Below, one piece after another: positions 34,801 to 45,443 of a DNA stretch of 64,000 bases; positions within the stretch are counted from its first letter, which is position 1; each line of letters starts with the position of its first letter. The position numbers and the translations under genes are program-made. Under the pieces are notes generated by a model. That model was given only the letters and a program-made list of their open reading frames with translations, made no database searches and was not told the origin of the DNA. Source of the stretch: Mycogone perniciosa. Lineage: Eukaryota > Ascomycota > Sordariomycetes > Hypocreales > Hypocreaceae. The stretch lies in NCBI GenBank assembly GCA_025331125.1, contig JAOALB010000004.1:186001-250000 (forward strand). Reading direction: 5' to 3'.

Positions 34801-35421
34801 TGGAACTCGTGGTCCGACGAGGTTGTGGGGGGCGAGACCTACTGCTGATTCGATGTTAGAGAGGATGATGCAGCAATGGAAGTGACACAGAAACGCTAAC
34901 AATCATAAAAGCCAAGGGTAGCAATAAGATAACAAGAGTGAGGGAGAGGCGCCTGGAGATTGAGAGGCAAATAGCGGTATGGCAATGTTGCCAGAACCTG
35001 AGCCGAAAAATGAAATATTCGATGGGCCCAGCAACGTGGAGAGTTGGATCCGGCAAAGCTATGTGCTGCATGGCGTTCTGGCCACATGACGAATTATACA
35101 AACTGACGCCGAAGACCATGACAGACGAATGGCACACTGGAAAAAAATAACAACTTACGGCTCTGAGTCGTGATCTGGATCTGCACCACCAGACTCGTAG
35201 GAGCCAAAGCTACGGTCGTCCATATCCTCTTCGTCAGCCATATTGATGGAGTTTGCATCATCGCTTTCTCGAGTCGACTGGCGGCTCAGCACTCGGAGGC
35301 CACGATCGTCTTCACGACCCAGCCCATCTGCGTCCCGGGTGCCTTTTTGCGGCTTCCGCCTGCGCTTGGCCATGGACTTTGGCAAAAGCTTGCCTAGTCC
35401 ATTGCTGCTGCTGCTCTCCAT
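31808..35421 (-). CDS. GRAM-VASt sterol-transfer protein of the Lam/Ysp (LTC) family
   Basis: An ER-anchored protein of the Lam/LTC (Ysp) family, which moves sterol between the ER and plasma membrane or other organelles at contact sites. Exon 1 is 35159-35421 (MESSSSNGLGK) and exon 2 is 31808-34841. A 317-nt intron joins DSE-P-RSRPPQ in phase, giving 1098 aa. Residues 1-500 are Ser/Pro-rich and low complexity. The GRAM domain spans ~501-613 (FHSFFKSVPDDDYLIEDYSC, HGRLYVSEGHLCFSSNILGW). An acidic linker follows (SDSEEDSDDEEDFYDEEE). The VASt/StART-like domain spans ~736-911 (FGEASAAWMGKWI, NRTRNFTYIKPLN). A single transmembrane helix lies at ~977-996 (IMYGLLVGLLVATWFGFGF), and a charged helix follows it. 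The order GRAM, VASt, TM is diagnostic. Confidence 0.92.
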
Positions 35422-36367
35422 TCCCCGTAGCTGCTAGCCAGAGCAAAGCACCGTTGGAACCAGTGAGAAGAATGAATATTCAATCGCTAGGGTCGTTCGG
35501 GCTCCAAGAAAGACCGCTATCCTTGGACCCTACCTGCAGATGTCTTCGTAGGCCGCTGGAAACTTGGGGGGCATTGACAAGTGGTTTCGTGTTGGCGCGC
35601 GACAATCTATGACGGAACACCAGGCAGATGGCATCTCCCGATCGCCGTCTGACGAAGATCTAGCTCATTTGGTAGGAAATCGAGGCTGCGCAATAGGTCA
35701 TAGCAAGTAAAACGTTGAGGAGTGATGTTGGATGAAGAAACAGACCCTTAATAAATAATGACGGAGCAACCAGGGAAGCTTGTCGAGATTGGAGTTGCGA
35801 GCCCCTGCTGTAACTTGTCACTTGTTGGGTGGGGCAGGCATACGCAACTACGGACTACGGACTACGGAGTACGTTTGACCATGGAGGAGTTATACCGTCG
35901 TTAAATGACCAGGTACTCCGTTGAGCTATCTATGCACGGTAAATTTGCCTTTTATTAAAAAAAAGGCACTCTAAAAATAGGGATATCACTAATTATATAA
36001 TGTATCATCTTTTTATTGAAATTATTATGACAAGAGCAGTTAGGTACCACAACACGATCTGTATAAACTGAGTACTAATAGTACTATGTACTATGTACGA
36101 AGTACTACTCCGTACTCCGCACTTCACCAGAATACAGAGTACAAGACGTCATAACTGTGTGTATGCATTAAACACCACTGACTTCATGCAAGTAAAGGTA
36201 CCTACGGAGGTACGGTGCTGCAGTACGGAGTAACTTCCCACCAGACTGCATCGCATCCACCTCGAATAACCCAACCCCCTTGCGTCGACACCTTCGAACG
36301 CAAACAGTAGACGATCGTTCTTCAGGGCAAATTCATTCCTCCCTATCGCCACGTTGCATTTGGCACG
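35422..36367. other. Divergent promoter region, sterol-transfer and MIT genes
   Basis: About 950 nt between two divergent start codons. It contains the 9-mer at 35863, 36106 and 36224 and a TACGAAGTA variant at 36096. An AT-rich stretch lies around 35940-36030. No gene was seen. Confidence 0.55.
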
Positions 36368-37912
36368 ATGGACTCGTCACCGCTTATCAAAGCACACGAC
36401 CATGCCCACGCTGCGGCTGTGGCTACTCGTCAAGCGTCCGATACCACAGTCGCCATCAACGAACACACCCTGGCTGCTGGAGAGTTCGCCAACGCCGCGA
36501 GGAGCACGTCTAGCGTTGAGGCACTCCGCACTTTGAAGCTTCTCGAGGAGCATCACAGAAAGCTGGCTGAGATCCTGAAACTGCCACCGGAGCAGGCACC
36601 ACAGACCAAAGATGGAGACGTTAACGAGAAACAGCACTCCGAAAAGGGCCTCTCCGCCGCCGCCGATTCTGGGTATTCCAAGAAAGATGCCTCAGAGCCA
36701 GCTGTCTCCAAGACAGCTCAGCCGCCGGGGTTGACGCAGCGACGGTATACGCCTAGGGAAATGACATCGTCGATAGCCAGCAACTTGGCTTCGGCAAGGG
36801 GTATTCGATCCAAGTACCGCGGCCAGCCTCTCAGTCCCAGCGTCTCGAACGACCAAGCGCCTGGCAACGTCGAACCCAACCCGCGCCGAGATGGCCCTAA
36901 GGCTAAAATGCAAAATATCATGGAACATCAGTCCGGCCGGCCTGCGTGGGTGCCGCCTATGTCCTCCATGTCCAAGCAAGATAGTATGGGTAAAGGCAGT
37001 ATGCCTGCACGGGCAGAGTCGAGTGCTCCCGCGAGAGTCGATGGTGGCTATATGCGCTTCTACAACACATTTGGCAGCATCATAAATAAGATTTCTGCAC
37101 CGCTTGCCTTTGCCGGACTCCCGCTCATTCAGGAGGAAGCCACCGCAACCCCCGAGCCTGTTGAATCGCCTGATGTGTCCCCTCCGAAGCAAACCCGAGT
37201 TCGCCCATCCCCAACTCTCAGCATTGATCCGGATCTGTCCAAGATTTACTCCAAGGCCACCCTCCGCGCACTTGCTAGAGAGGGCCATAGTGCAGCTGAT
37301 TCCTTCTACGTCGTGCCCACTACCGGTCATACCATGTCCTATGCCAATATCCTGAGCTACGCCGAGAAAGAGAAACGACGACTAGAAGTCTCGGCCCACG
37401 GAGAGCCCTTCGCTCACGAGGACGAGGATGAAGATTTTGTTGATGCCCGAGAAACTCCCACGCCCCTCTCTGCTAGTGCTAAACGCCGTGTTGGACGTGC
37501 CCACTCTGAAAAGGAACTCAATAACGCCATCGAGGAGCTCAGTCTGGAGAATAAGTCTCTCAAGGATATGCTCGACAAACTTACCAAGCGTCTTCACACC
37601 TTCGAAGCCAGCGCGCAGAGCTCTGTCTTGGCCCTCGCTGAGAGCTATCGTATTATGCGCCCAGGCTCGCCATTGTCAGCTGGAGGAGGTAAGATCAACG
37701 ATGACGTTATAAAGAAGAACCATGAACTAGAGGAGCAGCTCGTGGCAATGATGAAGCAGATGGAGAGACTTGAAAAGGACAACCGAAAGATGCAAAAGAC
37801 ACTGGACAAATACCGGGAGAAGTGGGAAACACTGAAAGCGGGCGCCAAGGCGAGGAGGGAGGCACAAGTGACGGCGGAGAGTGTGGAAGATGCTCGCCAA
37901 AGCACGCCCTAA
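36368..37912 (+). CDS. MIT-domain coiled-coil protein, possibly Atg38/NRBF2-like
   Basis: A single-exon gene of 514 aa beginning MDSSPLIKAHDHAHAAA. Residues ~5-75 form three amphipathic helices of MIT type (INEHTLAAGEFANAA, then EALRTLKLLEEHHRKLAEIL). The middle is Ser/Pro-rich and probably disordered, with a short ordered island FYVVPTTGHTMSYANIL. The C-terminal third is strongly predicted coiled coil (ELNNAIEELSLENKSLKDML, LEEQLVAMMKQMERLEKDN). An N-terminal MIT plus C-terminal coiled coil is the layout of Atg38/NRBF2, which links the two halves of the autophagy PI3-kinase complex I. That identity is an inference, and other MIT proteins cannot be excluded. It converges with the JmjC gene, stop codons 186 nt apart. 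Confidence 0.72.
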   Translation: MDSSPLIKAHDHAHAAAVATRQASDTTVAINEHTLAAGEFANAARSTSSVEALRTLKLLEEHHRKLAEILKLPPEQAPQTKDGDVNEKQHSEKGLSAAADSGYSKKDASEPAVSKTAQPPGLTQRRYTPREMTSSIASNLASARGIRSKYRGQPLSPSVSNDQAPGNVEPNPRRDGPKAKMQNIMEHQSGRPAWVPPMSSMSKQDSMGKGSMPARAESSAPARVDGGYMRFYNTFGSIINKISAPLAFAGLPLIQEEATATPEPVESPDVSPPKQTRVRPSPTLSIDPDLSKIYSKATLRALAREGHSAADSFYVVPTTGHTMSYANILSYAEKEKRRLEVSAHGEPFAHEDEDEDFVDARETPTPLSASAKRRVGRAHSEKELNNAIEELSLENKSLKDMLDKLTKRLHTFEASAQSSVLALAESYRIMRPGSPLSAGGGKINDDVIKKNHELEEQLVAMMKQMERLEKDNRKMQKTLDKYREKWETLKAGAKARREAQVTAESVEDARQSTP

Positions 37913-38098
37913 ATGGTGTTTGATCCCCGGGATCGATTGTGGTTTGAGTCAGTTGTTTTTATTCATTCGTCGGTATTGTAATACCAGATGCCCATTCTTG
38001 GCATAATGGGGGAAAAGTAGTATTACTTACGCATCTGAATCACAACGTTGGATATAAGGCTGCCCAAGCTGCAATGTGTCTCGATCAAAGACCATATA

Positions 38099-39637
38099 TC
38101 AAACGCAGTTCCACCAAAAGCTCACGCTGAAACTAATGCTCAAGCTGCGTACATAATGCCACCACCCAATCGGAATTACCAACGTATCGCCAGGCCTCAA
38201 TATACACTCCCAATACGGCACACCCTTCAGGGATTCTCTCAAATCATCCAAATTCTTCGCACCATTGTCATCACCCAGAATTCCCGGCTCTGGATCCCAC
38301 CCCTCCAACACCCCAATATCCAACTCACTCGTGTTACTCATGTCCACCCCGTGCTCCACCCCCCTAGGACATAAATGAGGCGTCATCCGCGGTGAATACA
38401 ACCTCACGTACTTGGCTCCAACAACCTGGCAAAGGAGGTTATGGTATCCATCCGTATGAAGGGGTGTGATAGTCCGCGCGGGACCGAACCAAGCATTGAG
38501 CTGGGGAACGTCGACGGTGGGTTGATTCTTGGAAGGGTCTGTTGGGTGGCCAGGCACTTCGGCCCAGCAAAAATCGGGGACTTGGATGTCATTGCGGAGG
38601 GAGGGGATTTGCTGGAAGAGGTTGTGCTGGGCGAGATAGCCGATCCTGCCTGGCTGTGATGAGGCTGTATTGTTGCTGCTTTCCTCGGAAGCTTTGTTAT
38701 CTATCATGGGATCGACGTATTGTTTGAGAAATTCTTTGAATTTGATGAGCTCTTGGCCCCATCCTTCGTCGACGTAGCTTCTTCCTACTTCAATTGGGAC
38801 GAGGCGTCTGCCGCCGAATGTCCTGGATAAAAGATAGTCGGGGTTATTCCACGGATGGTCTGTCAAAGCCGGCCAGTCCTTGATCAAATCTGAAAAAACA
38901 ATCGGCAAGGGTTCCCCTTTCTCCTCATTCATGTAGTCCTCAAATCTCTCCAACGTCCAGCCCTCGTACCGCGGACATGTCTTATTCGGTGAAAGTAGTG
39001 GCTGGCCAAAGGGTTCTTCGGCAGAGAAGAGATGATCAAGAGTATTTGTCCGAACTCTCTTCAACGGCCTTTCTTCTGCTTCCGCACTGGCCTGTTGCCA
39101 ACACTCTTCTAGGAGATCCAGAGTCTGCTCAATCCACGGCTTGCCCAGGAGTTTTCCTGCTCCACCAGCTGTGATCAGAGCTCTGTCAAGATTCTCCACT
39201 ATGAGGTCAAAAGCGTGGTTATTCAGCGGCCCGTCCTTGGAGGCCTGGAGAATAGAGTAATGGGACATGAGAATGAGGGTGTCTGTGTAGATCTGCCTCC
39301 AGTAATACGGAAGCCGATCGAATCTATAAGCATAAAACGCCGACATTGAGATAGAAGCCAGGTCATTCAGTCTAGTCCGCAACAGCTCCTCATCCACATC
39401 GAGGTTCTGCTTCTCCGCGCGGGCCACGGCTTCATGGAGCTTCACGAGACAGTAGGCCTGGCGCTTAAGGAGTTCTAACATGGCAATGCCCCTTGAATCC
39501 ATTTCTTCCTGTTTGGGTGATTCGCATGTTGGCCCGGACGTCAGGGTTCGCTCTTGTGGCTGCGGAACTGCGTATCCAGCGATGACGTTTGCAGCCTCCC
39601 AGTACCTGGTTAAAATTTGGTCTCGTAGTGAAGACAT
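38099..39637 (-). CDS. JmjC-domain protein, JMJD5/KDM8-like 2-oxoglutarate oxygenase
   Basis: An Fe(II)/2-oxoglutarate-dependent oxygenase. Animal JMJD5 is reported as an arginyl hydroxylase and, less certainly, a histone demethylase; the fungal substrate is unknown. Intronless, 512 aa from the ATG at 39637 (MSSLRDQILTRYW). The open frame extends 10 codons farther upstream but without an ATG. Residues 1-190 are helical, like the N-terminal region of JMJD5. The cupin runs from ~235 (LPIVFSDLIKDWPAL) to the end. The iron triad is complete: H394 and D396 in TPLHTDGYHN, and H494 in IPIGWWHYVRS. FGPARTITPLHTD and the ending SISFSVSFWW are typical of the JMJD5 group. It is tail-to-tail with the MIT gene. 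Confidence 0.9.
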   Translation of the reverse strand: MSSLRDQILTRYWEAANVIAGYAVPQPQERTLTSGPTCESPKQEEMDSRGIAMLELLKRQAYCLVKLHEAVARAEKQNLDVDEELLRTRLNDLASISMSAFYAYRFDRLPYYWRQIYTDTLILMSHYSILQASKDGPLNNHAFDLIVENLDRALITAGGAGKLLGKPWIEQTLDLLEECWQQASAEAEERPLKRVRTNTLDHLFSAEEPFGQPLLSPNKTCPRYEGWTLERFEDYMNEEKGEPLPIVFSDLIKDWPALTDHPWNNPDYLLSRTFGGRRLVPIEVGRSYVDEGWGQELIKFKEFLKQYVDPMIDNKASEESSNNTASSQPGRIGYLAQHNLFQQIPSLRNDIQVPDFCWAEVPGHPTDPSKNQPTVDVPQLNAWFGPARTITPLHTDGYHNLLCQVVGAKYVRLYSPRMTPHLCPRGVEHGVDMSNTSELDIGVLEGWDPEPGILGDDNGAKNLDDLRESLKGVPYWECILRPGDTLVIPIGWWHYVRSLSISFSVSFWWNCV

Positions 39638-40051
39638 GCTGTATGAATTTGCTTCATATCCAATCAAGGGCGATATTTTTTTGGTAGTTAGCGTAGTTTA
39701 TGCGGGCGTTATGGAATGCGCATATGGAGAATGAAGTTGAGATTTGATGTTGGGAGGGAAATCTCGGAGTGCGACCGCCTCATATGCCTACCTGTATGGT
39801 CAGATCATGTATATAAGAAATGCATCCAACTCCAAGTCATAGTATCTGGGAAATTGGCAAACGAAAGAGTAAACTGTCACTATTAATTAAAAAAAATATC
39901 AGTATTCCCGTTGATGATCTGCAGCACAGGTGAATTCGTCCGTATATATTGCACAACTGTAAACTTTCATACGCAAGCGTACAACCTCTCGGTGAGCCTC
40001 TACAGAGACATTTTGTTGTTACAATCGCTCAAGATGAATCGGCTTGCTAGT
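39638..40051. other. Spacer between Mdv1-type and JmjC genes
   Basis: About 410 nt serving as JmjC promoter and Mdv1 3' flank. An A8 run lies near 39890-39897. Nothing else was recognised. Confidence 0.5.
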
Positions 40052-42274
40052 CTAACATGTCCATACACCTACAATGCCATCCCGTCTGCCCTCTACCAGA
40101 TAGCCTTCTCTTACACGCACGCGCTCTACGACGGCAGCATGCTTCGCTTCCTCAGCTGCCATGATGCCAGCGCCACAATCCCATTGTCGACCCTCGACTT
40201 TATCGTACACCTTTACCACATCCTCACTGGCTGCGCTCACAATTCGTCGCGCATCAAACATCATGCTAGTAATGGGGTTATCGTAGGCATAAGCGTCGTA
40301 GATAGATCCAGTTCGAAGATCCCAAATCTGGTGACAATTTAGCTCTCTTGTTCAACAAGGGGAAAAGGAAAAAAAGGGGGGGCGGGGGGAGGGGACATGA
40401 CTCACTCTAATGCTTCTATCTAAACTGCCAGTCACCAGATGCACATCATCAAACTGAAGACATGTCACGGCTCCTGTGTGACCAACTAGACTGCGGTGAA
40501 CTTGGCCGCTTCGGAGATCCCATAAGCGAACCATCCCGTCGGCAGTACCGCAAGCCAGAGCAGACTCGAATACTTGCAGAGAGCCGACGAAGTCCGCTGA
40601 TGTCCCTTGAGCTCGACCAGTGGGTCTCCATGTGTTGTCACCAGCAGTTGCGCTTGCTGATGCCTGCGCCGCCGCCCACATCACATCTAGTGTTTGGACG
40701 CAACGGCCCTTTTCGAGGTCCCAATGCCGGATCGTTTTGTCTGCTGACCCGGATACCAAGACGTCTCCTCTGAAATGCAACGCGGTGATTTCGTCTACGT
40801 GAGATTGCAGAGTAAAGAGCGCGCAATCGTCCATGCTACCCTCCGGAGGCTCAATGGGTTGATCGTCGGGATTTTCAAACGCAATGGCATCTTCATCATC
40901 ATCGCCATCCTTCTCGCCTAGTGGGTTGTAGTGTGTCTTGCTGAGATCCCAGAGTCTGATAGTAGCGTCCATAGAACCAGTCGCGAGAATGTTGTCTTCA
41001 ACCTGCAATGCGCGGACAGATGCAGTATGGCCCTCCAAATACCCCATGCACCGTCCCGCATTTAGGTCCCAAACACGAACTGTGTCATCCAGAGCTGACG
41101 TTACCAAGGTTCCGAAAGGCGCATCAAAGTCCAGGGCCGTGATAGTGTCTCGATGAGCCCGGATCTCGCGGATATTTGAACCAGGCTCGAAGTGTTCGTG
41201 AAGAATTGGCATTGACCTTCGGCGATGGACTTTCTTAGCTTTTCGTGGTGAGCCATCGGCAGACACTGGCAACTTCTGGTAAACGGACTGTGACATGAAT
41301 TCAGGGTCGTGATCATCGGCATCTCCCACAAGATCCTGCTCATCCTTTGTCGCAGTGTTGCGCGCGATTTCCTCGGCCTCGTCAACCAGGGCCTGGACAT
41401 CCTCTATCCGTGATTCCATGTCGATGACTGTGACAGAAAATTAGCGGTTTTACTTGCATGTCCGGACCCAGCGACCACGTACGATCATGCTCCAGCAATG
41501 CCTCTTCCTGTTCGAAGCCCGCTAGTCTTTCTAAGATGATCCTTCGCATGCCATACAGATTGGCGATCTTGTTGTCTATTTCGCGAATTTCGCAGCTAAC
41601 CATATTCTTTCGCACTCCCAGAAGATCCAACTCGTGTACCACGGCGGCCTTCTCCTTCTTTAGCTGAGCTAGTTTCGCCGGCGTCGCGGGAGTCGGATCT
41701 CCTTCGTCTAATAGTTTTCTACCTCTCGATGGACGTCGCCGATGCTTCTTGCCCTCATCGGTCAACTCTGGGAAGCTGGCCTGGAAGCCCTGAAACAGCG
41801 AGTACGCATTCTGGTGCTCCGGAATATTAGACAGCAGCTCATCGGGAAGATGCGTCAGGGCGCGATGCTGGATCTCGGCCGTCGACAGCTTCGAGCGCAC
41901 AATTTCGGCAGGGCTTGAGCGCGACATAGAGAACACGCCGCGCTGCACACCCGGGCGTTTCATTTGCTTGTGGACTTCGGCCATGGCTGCGCGATAGTGG
42001 TTTCCCGAGGCCTCGGCGGCTGGTCCCATCAGATGGCTTGCCGTGACAGTAACTTTGCGACTGAAGGCCTCCAGCCCGCGAGTCTAGAGGAGAGAGTAAC
42101 AGCATTAGCTCCATGTATGCGATGCGCAGTCACACGTCACGTCACCAATGGCAATGGCAATGGCAATGGCAATGGCAAAAGCCCTCGGGGGGATTTGATC
42201 CGACGTACAGAGATGATGGATTGCTCATCATCAGCGGCATCGTCAAAGGCATAGTGGCTTTCAGAATCCGCCAT
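40052..42274 (-). CDS. mdv1: Mitochondrial division protein 1 (Mdv1/Caf4-type WD40 adaptor)
   Basis: An adaptor that bridges Fis1 on the mitochondrial outer membrane and the dynamin Dnm1 during fission. Exons are 42209-42274, 41483-42083, 40406-41427 and 40052-40327; introns are 125, 55 and 78 nt. Phases close to 654 aa. The start MADSESHYAFDD and the junction SIIS-TRGLEAFSRKVT are in register with the family N terminus. A Fis1-binding-like helical region is followed by a coiled coil at ~170-225 (LAQLKKEKAAVVHELDLLG, MRRIILERLAGFEQEEALLE). From ~300 to the end are WD40 repeats with clear WD endings: VRVWDLNAGRC, IRLWDLSKTHY, IRHWDLEKGRC, VRLWDLRSGQV and IWDLRTGS. An acidic insertion (EKDGDDDEDAIAFENPDD) lies between repeats, as is usual in Mdv1. 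Confidence 0.93.
42148..42177. repeat. Hexanucleotide microsatellite inside Mdv1 intron 1
   Basis: Five perfect tandem copies of ATGGCA lie wholly inside the first intron (42084-42208) of the Mdv1-type gene. Because they are intronic, length change would not alter the protein. Confidence 0.85.
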
Positions 42275-43147
42275 TGCTCAACAGCTTGCCTAAGGCTGGA
42301 CAAACGTCAGACTCAAGGCAGCGCGAGGCGATGGCTGAATCCCAGTGGTCTCGGGGGCGATGGGCAAAGATTTGCAGCTTTGCATCGGAAAACTGCAGAC
42401 ATTTCTTGCGAGGGACAAATTCACTGCAACCGCACAATGACGCGCAGAAAGATTATTATTAGGTGCAGAAACCTGGAACCGAGCCGGGCCACTACTCCGG
42501 CATGTGTCGCTAGAGCTCAGCGGCCTGGTGGCTGGTTGGCACCCAACTAGGGGCATTTTTTGGTGGACGATACAGCGCAAGCCAGCCCTGAAGCTCCCGG
42601 AAGCAACTCCGCTCTGGCTGCTCCGCTCTGCTGGTTGTGCGACAAGACAAACCTGATCTGACCTGGAACAATTGCTGAATTCATCCATGTCGTAATATCT
42701 GTTGACGCTACGAAGAACAAGTACATCTAGGAGTCAAGCAACTCCGACGCATGGATGCGCACCCACAGGGGACAATGCCTTTATATATAAATAAATATAG
42801 AACTCCCTATATCAGGTATAGTATATAAATTGTAGACGTGCCCTCACCTTCAATTGAATCATGTATACTTCATATCTAATATATAGTTATCAACCCTTTT
42901 TGCCTTTCTACATATAATGTGACGCTGCCCCTCATGAGCAATGCACTCTCCTGAGACAGGATCCACTACCAAGCCATGACTTGTGTCAAAGGCCGGTGTC
43001 GGGAGTTGTTCCCGTCACCTTTCCACCGCTTCATTCTCCCGCCAGTACGGAGTAAGCCGGGCAGCTCCCGGAGTCTGGCTATTGCTATCAACTTCTCCAG
43101 ATTCCAGATATCTACGCAGTTCTGAGCTTGAGCGCTAAGCACCAACG
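42275..43147. other. Divergent promoter region, Mdv1-type and chorismate mutase genes
   Basis: About 870 nt between divergent ATGs. An AT-rich block (tatata/taaata) lies at ~42780-42900 and a TACGGAGTA copy at 43046-43054, about 95 nt upstream of the chorismate mutase start. No gene was seen. Confidence 0.55.
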
Positions 43148-44065
43148 ATGGATTCCGCGGTTGATATGGCCGACGCCTCTCAGGCGCTGGATCTCGCCAG
43201 GATCCGGTTCCAGCTCATGTCAGTGGACAGCTATGACTCCCACCCCCCCTGAAGCAATATTGCCTGCTGACAGAACCAGTCGTCTGGAGGACACAATCAC
43301 ATTCCATCTTATCGAAAGAGTCCAGTTCCCTCTAAATAATGTGCGAGAGATGTTTTCTAGTCCACCCACCGATCCATTGCTGAGCCTCCCTAGACTGTCT
43401 ACACGCCTGGGGCAATCCCTCTTCCCCAGAGCGGATTGAGCTTCTTTGACTGGTACCTTTTTGAGCAAGAGAAACTTCAATCTCTCATTAGGCGTTACGA
43501 GTCCCCGGATGAATACCCCTTCTTCCCGGACGCGGTTCAGAAACCCATCTTGAAGCCGCTCAACTACCCCAAGATATTGCACCCAAACAACGTCTGTGTC
43601 AACGACAAGATCAAGAAGTTCTACATCGAAAAGTTCCTTCCTGTGGTATGCCCAAACTTTGGCCGCGAAGACCGAGGAGAGTCCCAGGAGAATTACGGCT
43701 CAACGTCAGAACGTGACCTTGCCTGTCTGCAGGCCTTGTCACGCAGAATTCACTTTGGCAAGTTTGTGGCCGAGTCCAAGTTCCAATCGGATCCTGAGAA
43801 ATACGCTCGCATGATCCGAGCCGAGGATCGGGAGGGAATTGGTGAATCGATTACCAACAGGGCGGTGGAAGAACAGGTCCTTGCACGTCTCCGTCTCAAG
43901 GCCGCAACCTATGGCAAGGACCCTTCTACCCCGGGTGGCATTGAGCAGCCTACTAAAATCAATGTGGATGCTGTTGTGTCAATGTACAAGGATTTTGTCA
44001 TCCCGTTGACCAAGGAGGTCGAGGTCGAATACTTGATGCAGAGACTTGGGCCAGCAGAGGAATAA
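43148..44065 (+). CDS. aro7: Chorismate mutase
   Basis: Converts chorismate to prephenate in phenylalanine and tyrosine synthesis; fungal AroQ-type enzymes are allosteric homodimers, inhibited by Tyr and activated by Trp in yeast. Exons are 43148-43218, 43280-43340 and 43394-44065, with introns of 61 and 53 nt, giving 267 aa. The acceptor at 43279 makes FQLIRLEDTI, which fits the conserved active-site helix; an acceptor six nt upstream would insert TS. The second junction yields PLNNTVYTPGAIPLPQSG before LSFFDWYLFEQEKLQSL. Other family landmarks are RRYESPDEYPFFPD, NDKIKKFYIEKFLP, LSRRIHFGKFVAESKFQSDP and the C-terminal IPLTKEVEVEYLMQRL. The gene runs tail-to-tail with BCP1, stop codons only 8 nt apart. 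Confidence 0.95.
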
Positions 44066-44073
44066 CCCGCCAT

Positions 44074-44987
44074 TTATTGCGGCGCAGCTATATAATCATT
44101 GACTGCCTTGATGGCATTCTTGAACTTGGTGGCTTCGATCAGAATCATGTGCCCAAACGTCTTGATGCCCAATTCTTGAAACGCCCGTTTGCTATCCGCT
44201 ACTGCATCCTCCTCCTTTGTATAGTGGAAACTGCCATATGCGACGGCGTGTTTCTGTAAGACCTCATCCTCAGGATGGAAGTAGTAAACTGTGGACTCCT
44301 CCTTGGCCTTTTTCCGCTTCCGGTCCTCCACATCCAGGTTGGACTCTACCTCCCGGTATGTCCTGGAAAGGACAAGGTAATATGGAAATTCGTACGGCTC
44401 CTTATCCTCTACGGCCGCCTCGACTTCGTCGATTAGCATTGTGTACAACGGCGGCGCAATTTCAGAAGGCATGTTAATGAGGCGCTCTGAAAACACAAGT
44501 CCAACAGGCTTTTGCGCATTGATCAGCTCCGCGACGGCAGACAATGAGGGATTGGTCTGCGCCTTTTCCACAATGTATCTGATTATATCTTTCATAGGTT
44601 CCTTCTCACGGTGCTCGTATGTGTTGAGGGCTGTGAGGAGCGCATAAGCATCATTGGCTTTGCCGTCAACTTTGACAGTGGAGCCGATGGTTGGCTGCGA
44701 GAGGATGAGGTCGGCAAGGGCGGACATGTTGAAAAGATTCGCATCGACATCGAATAGCTGTCGGAGAAGCGACTTGGTCCCATGGAAATCTATCTCGGGG
44801 TCGAAATTGAACCACTCGAATTCCACATTGACCATGTCAAAGTCCTAGGCCTGTCAGCGCAAATTGGATGGCTGTGAGGATGATGGCCTCTCACCTCATC
44901 ATCGCTGCTGTCCTCATCCATTCTATCGGCCCCAGTATCTGCCGGCGGGGCTTCCCTGCCCTCCTCTCTTGACCTCTTCTTGCCCAT
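44074..44987 (-). CDS. bcp1: BCP1/BCCIP family protein
   Basis: Yeast Bcp1 is a nuclear protein needed for export of the lipid kinase Mss4 and acts as a chaperone for ribosomal protein Rpl23; BCCIP is the animal relative. Exon 1 is 44895-44987 (MGKKRSREEGREAPP) and exon 2 is 44074-44844. The 50-nt phase-0 intron joins DSSDDE to DFDMVNVEFEWF, giving 287 aa. The acidic N terminus leading into VNVEFEWFNFDPEIDFHG is the family signature. The rest carries FSERLINMPSEIAPPLYTML and EFPYYLVLSRTYRE. The end GSFHYTKEED and FGHMILIEATKFKNAI matches the BCIP domain. It shares a 456-nt divergent promoter region with VPS17 and converges on chorismate mutase. Confidence 0.94.
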
Positions 44988-45443
44988 GATGATGGATTTT
45001 GCGCGCGCTGGAAAATGACGACCGAATCCTTGAAGACCGCAGGGAACACAACAAAGCTGTGACAGCTTGCTCGTTAATAATTTTTGTCGGCGGCTGCCCC
45101 GCACTATGCCGATTTTAGACTGATAAGAGCTCGTCTGCGTCTATTTAGCCGCGATAAGACGCGATTACTGAACCAATAGAGAGCTAGACCCCAGACTAGA
45201 GCCCCATTCCCACGATGTCGCCGCCTGTCGACTTACGTAGTCGATGAGCAGCTGCTCGGGAGCTGGGATACCTCGCGCAAACACTATCAGCACCATTTTA
45301 ATCGGAATTCGAGCCATGATTCACGCACAATTCTAAGCGAATTGCAAACTTCGAGCCCTTCCGCCTATCCTTCCACTATTGCCGACTGAGACCTCGCGTC
45401 ATCCTTCCCCGCTGCCCTCTAGAGTCCACCCCAGGCCAGCATC
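44988..45443. promoter_or_regulatory. Divergent promoter region for BCP1 and VPS17
   Basis: 456 nt between the two start codons. It contains two GATAAG motifs (45122-45127 and 45153-45158) and a CCAAT box (45173-45177). These are consensus matches read by eye; binding is not shown. Confidence 0.45.
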
